The translations under genes were made by a program, and so were the position numbers. Under the pieces are notes generated by a model that saw only the letters and a list, made by a program, of their open reading frames with translations, was not told where the DNA came from and ran no database searches. A stretch of DNA of 64,000 bases from Haemophilus aegyptius. Lineage in GTDB: Bacteria > Pseudomonadota > Gammaproteobacteria > Enterobacterales > Pasteurellaceae. The stretch's first letter is position 1. The number at the start of each line of letters is the position of its first letter. Below, one piece after another: positions 57,184 to 64,000 of this stretch. The stretch spans positions 1,550,001 through 1,614,000 of the forward strand of contig NZ_LS483429.1 of the NCBI RefSeq assembly GCF_900475885.1, in the 5' to 3' direction.

Positions 57184-58522
57184 TTGGAAAGAGTATAAAT
57201 TAGGTGAACTTGCTACATTCTATAATGGAAGAGCCTACAAAAATGGAGAGTTTAAAACTTCAGGAACACCTATTGTTAGAATACAAAATTTAACAGGAGA
57301 AGGAAAAACAGTATATTCAGATCTTCAATTAGATGAAAATAAATATATCGAGAATGGAGACCTAATTTATGCATGGTCTGCGACATTTGGACCTTATATA
57401 TGGAGAGGGGAAAAAAGTATATACCATTACCATATATGGAAAATTGTATGCAATGAAAAAATAATTGATAAATTTTATTTTTATTATAAATTGAAACTAA
57501 TATCTGATTCCTTAAAAGATAATGGTAATGGGTCAATTTTTATTCATATTACAAAATCATTTATGGAAAATTTTAAGATTAAAATTCCATCATTAGAAAA
57601 ACAAAAATATATAAGCAATATTCTTAGTAATTTAGATAAAAAAATTAGATTCAACACCCAAATCAACCAAACCTTGGAACAAATCGCCCAAGCCCTGTTT
57701 AAAAGCTGGTTTGTCGATTTCGACCCCGTGCGTGCCAAAGTCCAAGCCCTTTCAGAGGGCATGAGCCTTGAACAAGCGGAACTGGCAGCCATGCAGGCAA
57801 TCAGCGGAAAAACACCCGAAGAACTGACCGCACTTTCACAAACACAACCTGACTGCTACGCCGAATTAGCCGAAACCGCCAAAGCGTTTCCGTGTGAGAT
57901 GGTGGAGGTTGATGGAGTTGAAGTGCCGAAGGGGTGGGAGTATAAACCAGCTGATGAATTATTTGATATTGGCATAGGTAAAACACCTCTAAGAAAAGAA
58001 ACTGAATGGTTTTCTACAAATCCCGATGATATGCAATGGATTTCCATTAAGGATATGGGAAATTCTGGAGTATTTATTACTGAGAGTAGTGAATTCTTAA
58101 CAAATCAAGCCGTAGATAAATTTAATATTCGTAAAATTCCAGAGAATACTGTTTTACTCAGTTTTAAATTAACAATTGGACGTGTATCAATCACAACGTG
58201 TGAGACAACAACTAATGAAGCCATAGCTCATTTTAAAATAACTGATAAATCATTCTTAACAACCGAATATTTATATCTATTCTTTCAACAATTTGATTTC
58301 AATAGCCTTGGAAGTACATCATCAATTGCAACAGCTGTTAACTCAAAAACAATTAAAGGAATTGAAATACTTATACCAAATGAAGAATTGATAAAAGCTT
58401 TTCAGATGAAAATTAGTAATATATTTGCACAAATTAAAAACTTAACTATAGAAAACAAAAATCTAGTGGAAACTAGAGATTTGTTATTACCTAGATTGTT
58501 AAATGGTGAACTCAATGGATAG
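57176..58522 (+). CDS. hsdS: Type I restriction-modification specificity subunit
   Basis: A 448-residue protein with two target recognition domains (about 1-155 and 255-410), each followed by a conserved helical spacer; TRD1 and TRD2 decide the two halves of the recognition sequence. The central conserved helix contains INQTLEQIAQALFKSWFVDFDPVR and the C-terminal one ends LLPRLLNGELNG. The start overlaps hsdM by eight bases. The TRDs are strongly AT-rich whereas the central spacer (about 57660-57945) is GC-richer like hsdM, so specificity domains look exchanged. An uptake signal lies in the spacer. Confidence 0.92.
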   Translation: MSDWKEYKLGELATFYNGRAYKNGEFKTSGTPIVRIQNLTGEGKTVYSDLQLDENKYIENGDLIYAWSATFGPYIWRGEKSIYHYHIWKIVCNEKIIDKFYFYYKLKLISDSLKDNGNGSIFIHITKSFMENFKIKIPSLEKQKYISNILSNLDKKIRFNTQINQTLEQIAQALFKSWFVDFDPVRAKVQALSEGMSLEQAELAAMQAISGKTPEELTALSQTQPDCYAELAETAKAFPCEMVEVDGVEVPKGWEYKPADELFDIGIGKTPLRKETEWFSTNPDDMQWISIKDMGNSGVFITESSEFLTNQAVDKFNIRKIPENTVLLSFKLTIGRVSITTCETTTNEAIAHFKITDKSFLTTEYLYLFFQQFDFNSLGSTSSIATAVNSKTIKGIEILIPNEELIKAFQMKISNIFAQIKNLTIENKNLVETRDLLLPRLLNGELNG

Positions 58523-59561
58523 AACTACCGATTATTTAGAACGACTTTTCATTGAGGAACTAAACTCTGAAGGCGAAATTATTATCAGCGGAAACAGTTT
58601 TTTCCGAGATGAAATTTTATATACTCTTGATCCTGAAGCATATAAAGACGTTTTTGAATTTTGGAAAACAGAAAGAAAACAAAGAAACTTAAATGAAGCC
58701 AATAGAATATTGGATATTACTTCAGATAATCGAAATCGATTTTTTCGATTAAAAGAACTATTCAAAGAGAAAAAGATTATTCCCTTTATTGGAGCTGGAA
58801 TGTCAATATCTACTGGTTTACCTTCTTGGAGCGAATTTCTGCGTAGTGTCCAAAAAGAAACTAGAACTGATCGTTTCTATTTTGAAGAGCTATTATCTCA
58901 AGGTAAATTTGAAGAAGCTGCTCAGTATCTAGATGACTGTAGTCCTTCACACTTACAAGAGCAGTTAGATAATATCTTTGGTCGGAAATATCTATTTAAT
59001 GAAATAAATGGTGTAGTTTGCCTTTTACCCAAAATTTTTAATAACACTCCTATTATTACAACAAATTATGACAATATACTTAGTACTATTTATCAACAAT
59101 GTAATTACCCATTTTCTGATGAACTAAATGGGTTATACCTAGAAGACCTTTATAATAAACTTCTACATAAACAAAATTTCTTATTAAAGATACATGGCAC
59201 TTTTGATAAACCACAAAATCGAATACTAACAAAAAATGACTACGATAAACACTACAATGACCAAACTAGTAAATTGAAAAATTGTGTAGAAAGCTTATTT
59301 TCAAGTTCTCTATTATTTATCGGTTGTAGTTTAGCTATTGATCGCTTAATTAAGGCGCTAGCCGAGATTGTTCAAGAAAAAGGCAGTGAAAATCTACCTA
59401 GACATTATGCTTTTTTATTTTCAGATCCTAAAAAGGACGTGAACAGAATTAACAGAAAAGAAGAATTAGCAAAATCCAATATTTTCCCAATTTGGTATGA
59501 TGGCGATCATGATGAAAGCATTGAAGCCTTGCTGGAATTATTAAATGATGGAGAACAATAA
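58503..59561 (+). CDS. SIR2-domain protein embedded in the hsd operon (candidate NADase effector)
   Basis: A 352-residue protein; the frame opens at 58503, overlapping the hsdS end by 20 bases, and a second ATG at 58515 is also possible. Residues about 80-345 form a SIR2-type NAD-binding domain: FIGAGMSISTGLPSW (Gly97-Ala98-Gly99, then Ser101 and Trp109), TTNYDNIL (Asn188, Asp190), the catalytic-type His in KIHGTF (His231) and FIGCSLAID (272-280). The first 80 residues are a separate alpha-rich region. There is no zinc-ribbon typical of deacetylase sirtuins, so this is closer to phage-defence SIR2 NADases. It is AT-rich like the hsdS TRDs. Function is inferred; it sits where prrC sits in EcoprrI-type operons. 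Confidence 0.8.
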   Translation: MVNSMDRTTDYLERLFIEELNSEGEIIISGNSFFRDEILYTLDPEAYKDVFEFWKTERKQRNLNEANRILDITSDNRNRFFRLKELFKEKKIIPFIGAGMSISTGLPSWSEFLRSVQKETRTDRFYFEELLSQGKFEEAAQYLDDCSPSHLQEQLDNIFGRKYLFNEINGVVCLLPKIFNNTPIITTNYDNILSTIYQQCNYPFSDELNGLYLEDLYNKLLHKQNFLLKIHGTFDKPQNRILTKNDYDKHYNDQTSKLKNCVESLFSSSLLFIGCSLAIDRLIKALAEIVQEKGSENLPRHYAFLFSDPKKDVNRINRKEELAKSNIFPIWYDGDHDESIEALLELLNDGEQ

Positions 59562-59562
59562 A

Positions 59563-62500
59563 ATGCTCAACGAAAACGACATAGAACAACTCACTCTTCA
59601 ACGCCTGCAACCCCTCGGTTGGGAATATCGCTACGGTAAAGACTTGCCTGTTCATGAGGGCAAGTTTGCCCGTGGCGATTTGAGCGGCGTAGTCTTTGTT
59701 GAGCAACTGCGTGAGGCGGTGCGTAAACTTAATCCTCAGCTGCCTGAAAGTGCGGTGGATTCTGTAGTGAAATCGGCAACGAAAAGCGATATTGGCGACT
59801 TGGTGGTACGCAATCAGGCGTTTTATAAACTGCTGCGTGATGGCGTGCGGGTGGAATATCAGGCTCCCAATAGCCACGGACAAAATGAGCAGAAAATCGA
59901 GATGGCACGTTTGGTGGATTTCGAGCATTGGGGAAACAACCGTTTTGTCGCCGTCAATCAATTGGAAATCCGCAGCCGCAAAGGAGGTAAACGAATTCCC
60001 GATATTATCGGCTTTGTCAATGGCTTACCGTTGGTGGTATTTGAGCTCAAAAATCCGCTGCGTGAATCGGCGGATTTGTTGCAGGCGTTTAATCAATTTG
60101 AAACCTATAAAGATGAAATTGCCGAGCTGTTTGTTTACAACCAAGCTCTGATTATTTCAGACGGCATTGTCGCCCTTTTGGGTTCGCTTTCGGCAGATTT
60201 CCAACGTTTTACGCCGTGGAAAGTGGTCGATGAAAAAAATAAAAGCGCGCGGTTATATTTTGACGATGAGTTGCAAAGCCTGCTTAATGGCTTGCTAAAG
60301 CCTGAGGATTTATTGGACTATATCCGCTATTTCGTCTTGTTTGAACGGGATTCCGTTGGCAAAACCATTAAAAAAATCGCGGCGTACCATCAATATTACG
60401 GCGTAAATGAAGCAGTCGATTCCACCATTTGGGCGACTTCAGAACAAGGCGACCGCCGCATTGGTGTGATGTGGCACACGCAGGGTTCGGGCAAGTCGAT
60501 TTCGATGCTGTTTTATGCAGGCAAACTGCTTGCACAGCCTGAATTGAAAAATCCTACCATTGTAGTGGTTACCGACCGCAACGATTTAGATGGTCAGCTT
60601 TTCCAAACTTTTTCTTCAGGCAAAGATTTAATCAAACAAACACCGCAGCAAGTAGAAGACCGTGATCAACTGCGCCAACTGCTCGCACAAAATGAAGTCG
60701 GCGGCGTGTTTTTTACTACGATTCAGAAATTCGCCCTAAATGAGGAAGAAAGCCGCTTCCCTATTTTAAATGAGCGCAGTAATATTATTGTGATCAGCGA
60801 TGAGGCTCACCGCAGCCAATATGGCTTTACGCAAAAGCTGCATAACGGCAAGTTTCAGACAGGTTATGCTCGCCATTTGCGTGATGCTTTACCTAATGCC
60901 TCGTTTATTGGTTTTACAGGTACGCCAATTAGCCTAGAAGATAAGGACACGCAAGATGTGTTCGGTCGTTATGTGTCCATTTATGACTTGCAAGATGCGG
61001 TGGAAGATGGCGCAACCGTGCCGATTGTGTATGAAGCACGCCAAATCAAGCTAGCGGAGAATGCTAATCACGATGAATTATTTGCAGAAATTGATGAACT
61101 GCTGGAAGGCGAAGAAAACCCGAAATTACGCTTGCGAGAAAAATTGCTCGGCTCAGAAGCTCGATTGCATGATTTAGCGGTCGATTTTGTGCAACATTTT
61201 GCCAAACGCAATGAAGTGGTGGACAGCAAATCGATGATGGTGGTTTCCAGCCGTCAGATTTGCGTGGATTTGTATAATCAGATCATCGCTCTGCACCCTG
61301 AATGGCATTCGGACAATATTAACGAAGGGGCGATTAAAATTGTGATGACAGGTTCTGCTTCCGATGCGTCTGAAATGCAGAAACACGTTTACAGTAAGCA
61401 GGAAAAACAAACGCTAGAACGCCGCTTTAAAGACCCGAACGATCCGCTGAAAGTGGTGATTGTGCGTGATATGTGGCTGACAGGCTTTGATGCACCGTGC
61501 TGTAACACTATGTATCTTGATAAGCCAATGAAGGGGCATAACCTAATGCAAGCCATCGCCCGAGTAAACCGTGTATTCCGCAATAAAAGCCGAGAAAATG
61601 GCGGCTTGATTGTGGATTATGTAGGCATTGCTGACGAGCTCAAAGATGCCACCCAACAATATACTAACTCGCAAGGCAAGGGCAAGCTGGCTGATAGCGT
61701 GATTGATGTATTCTTTAAAATGAAAGAGCATTTAGAAGTTATCCGCAGCCTGTTTACAACGCCAGTTGAGGGGAAAACCTTTGATGTTCAGACGGTCTTA
61801 GAAAAAGATAATCCGAATGAGCTTTTGATGGCGATTCGTTTTGCTGCCAACCATATTTTAAGCCTTGATCAATTATCGTTTGATGGCAAAGCGCACGAGC
61901 AGCATTGGTTTAATAAAAAAGAAACAGAACCACGCAAAAAAGCCTTTTTGAAGGCGGCAGGCTTGGTAAAAAAAGGCTATATGCTGTGCGGCGCATTGGC
62001 TGAAGTTGAGCCGTATAACCAAGAAATCGCCTTTTATGATGCCGTACGGGCAATTTTAACTAAACGTGAACAGAAAGGCACAGGCACAAATGAAAGACAG
62101 ATTTTATTGAAAAAATTGGTTAATCAAACTGTGTATTCTGAAGGCGTGATTGATTTATTTGATCTGCTAGAAAAACCACAACCACAAATTAGCTTGCTTT
62201 CCGAGGAATTTTTACAAACTGTAAAAAATAGCCCAACTAAAAATTTATGGGTTACGGCAATGGAACGTTATTTAGCAAGTGAAATTAAAGTTAAATCAGG
62301 CACAAACTTAACATTGCAAAAAGATTTTGAACAGCGTTTGAAAGAAGCATTGAATCAATACCACAACCATAATTTGACTGTGGTAGAGATTTTGGACCAA
62401 CTCTTTAAAATGAGCCAAGATTTCCAAGAACGTCTAGCATTAGGGAAAAAACTAGGATTAACCAAAGAAGAACTTGCCTTCTATGAAGCTCTATCTCAAA

Positions 62501-62745
62501 ATCAAAGTGCAAAAGATTTGATGGGTGATGAAGTGCTTTCTAAACTGGCGAAAGAAATCACGGAAACACTTAGAAAATCGGTCACAATCGACTGGCAGTA
62601 CAAAGAAGCGGTGCGGGCAAGAATTAGATTACTCGTTCGACGTGCCTTACAAAAATATAAATACCCGCCTGATAAACAGGAAGAAGCGGTAACTTATGTG
62701 ATTAAACAAGCTGAAGAAATTGCTGAGGATTTAACTGGTTTATAA
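59563..62745 (+). CDS. hsdR: Type I restriction-modification endonuclease subunit
   Basis: A 1060-residue motor-nuclease; I start at 59563 (MLNENDIEQLTLQRL) with GGAG upstream; the SIR2-like stop is at 59559. The N-terminal nuclease has PDIIGFVNGL and VVFELKNP (about 147-162), the SF2 translocase has HTQGSGKSISM (about 304-314), SDEAHRSQYG (about 412-421) and GFTGTPI, then DKPMKGHNLMQAIARVNR. The C-terminal helical part binds the methylase. It carries one Haemophilus uptake signal (59748-59756) and an exact Neisseria one (60156-60167). Without HsdM it cannot act. The last third is AT-richer than the rest. Confidence 0.94.
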   Translation: MLNENDIEQLTLQRLQPLGWEYRYGKDLPVHEGKFARGDLSGVVFVEQLREAVRKLNPQLPESAVDSVVKSATKSDIGDLVVRNQAFYKLLRDGVRVEYQAPNSHGQNEQKIEMARLVDFEHWGNNRFVAVNQLEIRSRKGGKRIPDIIGFVNGLPLVVFELKNPLRESADLLQAFNQFETYKDEIAELFVYNQALIISDGIVALLGSLSADFQRFTPWKVVDEKNKSARLYFDDELQSLLNGLLKPEDLLDYIRYFVLFERDSVGKTIKKIAAYHQYYGVNEAVDSTIWATSEQGDRRIGVMWHTQGSGKSISMLFYAGKLLAQPELKNPTIVVVTDRNDLDGQLFQTFSSGKDLIKQTPQQVEDRDQLRQLLAQNEVGGVFFTTIQKFALNEEESRFPILNERSNIIVISDEAHRSQYGFTQKLHNGKFQTGYARHLRDALPNASFIGFTGTPISLEDKDTQDVFGRYVSIYDLQDAVEDGATVPIVYEARQIKLAENANHDELFAEIDELLEGEENPKLRLREKLLGSEARLHDLAVDFVQHFAKRNEVVDSKSMMVVSSRQICVDLYNQIIALHPEWHSDNINEGAIKIVMTGSASDASEMQKHVYSKQEKQTLERRFKDPNDPLKVVIVRDMWLTGFDAPCCNTMYLDKPMKGHNLMQAIARVNRVFRNKSRENGGLIVDYVGIADELKDATQQYTNSQGKGKLADSVIDVFFKMKEHLEVIRSLFTTPVEGKTFDVQTVLEKDNPNELLMAIRFAANHILSLDQLSFDGKAHEQHWFNKKETEPRKKAFLKAAGLVKKGYMLCGALAEVEPYNQEIAFYDAVRAILTKREQKGTGTNERQILLKKLVNQTVYSEGVIDLFDLLEKPQPQISLLSEEFLQTVKNSPTKNLWVTAMERYLASEIKVKSGTNLTLQKDFEQRLKEALNQYHNHNLTVVEILDQLFKMSQDFQERLALGKKLGLTKEELAFYEALSQNQSAKDLMGDEVLSKLAKEITETLRKSVTIDWQYKEAVRARIRLLVRRALQKYKYPPDKQEEAVTYVIKQAEEIAEDLTGL
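60156..60167 (-). other. Exact 12-base Neisseria DNA uptake sequence inside hsdR
   Basis: The minus strand reads ATGCCGTCTGAA, the full AT-DUS. Close variants occur at 61787-61796 (TTCAGACGGT) and in hsdM at 56944-56952 (TCAGACGGC). Confidence 0.85.
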
Positions 62746-62810
62746 TTTTGATGCGGTTTATTTAATAACAAAAGGGCGATTATGATCTGACCCCAAAAAG
62801 TTAGACTGAT

Positions 62811-63650
62811 TTAGTTCAAGGACTGAGTTCTGTAATTCACAGGGCTGAGTCCTTTTAGTTTCCCCTGAATGCGCTCATGGTTGTAATAATGAATATATTC
62901 ATGGATCGTTTTTTCCAGTTGTTCGAACGTCTCAAATCGTTTGCCGTAATAACATTCCGTTTTTAATCGCCCAAAGAAGCTTTCCATCGCACTATTATCT
63001 AAACAATTCCCCTTCCTTGACATACTTTGTTGAATGCCATTCTCCCTGAGTATGTTTTGATAACCTATCATCTGATACTGCCAACCTTGGTCGGAATGTA
63101 AAATCGGTTTTGCGCCTTCAAGCCTTGCTACAGCTTGTTTCATCATTCGGGTAATTTGCTCAAAGTTCGGGCTTCGCGCTAAATCATAAGCAATAATTTC
63201 ATTGTTAAATAAATCCTTAATTGGGGATAAATAGAGCTTGCCTTCAGCGCACTTAAATTCGGTAATGTCGGTTGCCCATTTTTCATTAGGCTGTGTTGCC
63301 GTAAAATCGCGTTGTAACAGATTATCCGCAATATGCCCAACTTCACCTTGATAAGAACGATATTGTTGTGTCTTGCATTTTCCCTTAAGTCCTAAGCATT
63401 GCATAATACGTTGCACTTTTTTATGGTTAATTTTAATGGTTTCTCTTAGCTTAAACGTCACTCGGCGATAACCGTAGTTTCCGTGATTATCATGATAAAT
63501 AGTGGCGATTTCTTGTGAGAGTGCTACATTTTTATCGTTTTTCGTCTTCAAGTGATAGAAGAAAACACTGCGTGCCAAACCGATTAAATCTAATAAAATG
63601 GGCAGCGGAAAATGAATGCGTAATGCCTTTACGATAGTGGCTTTTTCTGC
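62811..63650 (-). CDS. IS3-family transposase OrfB (DDE integrase)
   Basis: The frame encodes an rve-type integrase: HTH_21 region NYGYRRVTFKLRE, first Asp in WATDITEF, second Asp in HSDQGWQYQ, Glu in MESFFGRLKTE, ending with YYNHERIQGKLKGLSP. It has no ATG start at its beginning and would be made by -1 slippage from orfA near the A-rich stretch 63641-63660. It looks intact, but depends on orfA, which is broken. Confidence 0.85.
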   Translation of the reverse strand, partial: AEKATIVKALRIHFPLPILLDLIGLARSVFFYHLKTKNDKNVALSQEIATIYHDNHGNYGYRRVTFKLRETIKINHKKVQRIMQCLGLKGKCKTQQYRSYQGEVGHIADNLLQRDFTATQPNEKWATDITEFKCAEGKLYLSPIKDLFNNEIIAYDLARSPNFEQITRMMKQAVARLEGAKPILHSDQGWQYQMIGYQNILRENGIQQSMSRKGNCLDNSAMESFFGRLKTECYYGKRFETFEQLEKTIHEYIHYYNHERIQGKLKGLSPVNYRTQSLN

Positions 63651-64000
63651 ATTTTTTGTTGGTTGAGCTCTTGCAACTTTTTTAGAATGGCATTCTCCGC
63701 ACGTAGTCGGAGATTTTCCAATTCTAGTTCTTCCTCTCGTGTTTTAGGCTTAGGTGGCATTTTAGGGTATTTCGGTTTCATGGTTGGGCGACCTTTAGGT
63801 TTGGGGATTAAGCCGTTTATACCTTGTTTTTCAAAGGCTTGCAACTATTGGCTAACAACACCTGAATTGGCAATGCCAAAATGTAAGCAAGCGGCTTCTG
63901 CAGAAAATTGCCCATTTTTAACCGCTTGTATCACGTTAAGTTTAAATTCAGGTGAGTAATTTCGCTTCTTACCCAGCAAGGCTAGCCCATTGATTCCACT
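63629..64000 (-). pseudogene. IS3-family OrfA with a nonsense codon, partial
   Basis: Reading in from the window end, the frame gives a helix-turn-helix region (KKRNYSPEFKLNVIQAVKNG, then EAACLHFGIANSGVVSQ), a TAG at 63845-63847, then LQAFEKQGINGLIPK and a leucine-zipper-like tail (EEELELENLRLRAENAI). Tryptophan is the expected residue at the stop (TGG to TAG). OrfA and hence transposition are probably dead, unless the upstream part starts elsewhere. Confidence 0.75.

Larger units (their letters stand above)
62783..64000 (-). mobile_element. IS3-family (IS150-group) insertion sequence, cut by the window end
   Basis: The right end starts near 62783 with TGATCTGACCCCAAAAAGTT, resembling IS150-group ends, 38 bases after hsdR. 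Two overlapping frames, orfA and orfB, run on the minus strand to beyond 64000. The other end and target duplication are outside the window. Confidence 0.82.

Noticed and set aside
61174-61410. Minus-strand frames inside hsdR
   Set aside because: Antisense shadows of a conserved helicase, no codon bias or ribosome site.

Overview
The window is a chromosomal segment of Haemophilus influenzae or a very close relative. The evidence is the dense scatter of the Haemophilus DNA uptake signal (AAGTGCGGT or its complement), often as inverted pairs that act as terminators, the AT-rich base composition, and many proteins that I recognise as H. influenzae orthologues (beta-carbonic anhydrase, the acidic DNA mimic HI1450, the TolC homologue HI1462, the HindVIIP-type hsd genes). 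Strain-reference statements (Rd KW20) are from memory.

Layout. 0-5.6 kb: end of moeB, a DNA-mimic gene, an exported methionine sulfoxide reductase operon (msrAB-ccdA-tlpA like), an envelope pair (opacity-like barrel and lipoprotein), an XRE regulator, and an ECF sigma factor with its zinc anti-sigma. 5.6-9 kb: a decayed trimeric autotransporter, the tolC-type outer-membrane channel and a lipoprotein with nine 11-residue repeats. 9-29.5 kb: housekeeping genes, mostly on the minus strand: sixA, glmM, folP, ftsH, rlmE, yhbY, greA, dacB, a dead IS1016-like element, rpsO, a kinase-like gene with a tiny coupled lipoprotein, fabA, a Lon-family protease, matP, recD, recB, rplT, rpmI and infC (AUU start). 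29.6-32.4 kb: a decay zone with a frameshifted mutarotase gene and an in-frame fusion of a sodium symporter to a sulfatase. 32.5-55.3 kb: nlpC-like, ihfA, pheT, pheS, dapB, a ribH-nusB-thiL-pgpA-rhtC chain, asnS, can, uup, dgt-like, lrgAB, a nuclease, a csdA-csdE pair, queF, tyrA with tandem TyrR boxes, truB and rbfA.

55.5-64 kb is the accessory region. It holds a type I restriction-modification operon hsdM-hsdS-[SIR2-like gene]-hsdR followed by an IS3-family element cut by the window edge. hsdM starts with a GACGA pentanucleotide repeat in the out-of-frame (OFF) state and carries a second frameshift in a T tract. A SIR2-domain gene with the NAD-binding motifs of phage-defence NADases overlaps the end of hsdS and runs into hsdR. 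This is the slot that the anticodon nuclease gene prrC occupies in EcoprrI-type operons, so the locus is a candidate guarded restriction/NADase system. hsdR contains an exact 12-base Neisseria uptake sequence as well as a Haemophilus one, pointing to inter-genus transfer.

No rRNA, tRNA or CRISPR array was recognised. The rest is largely conserved core genome, with several pseudogenes that are informative about recent gene loss.
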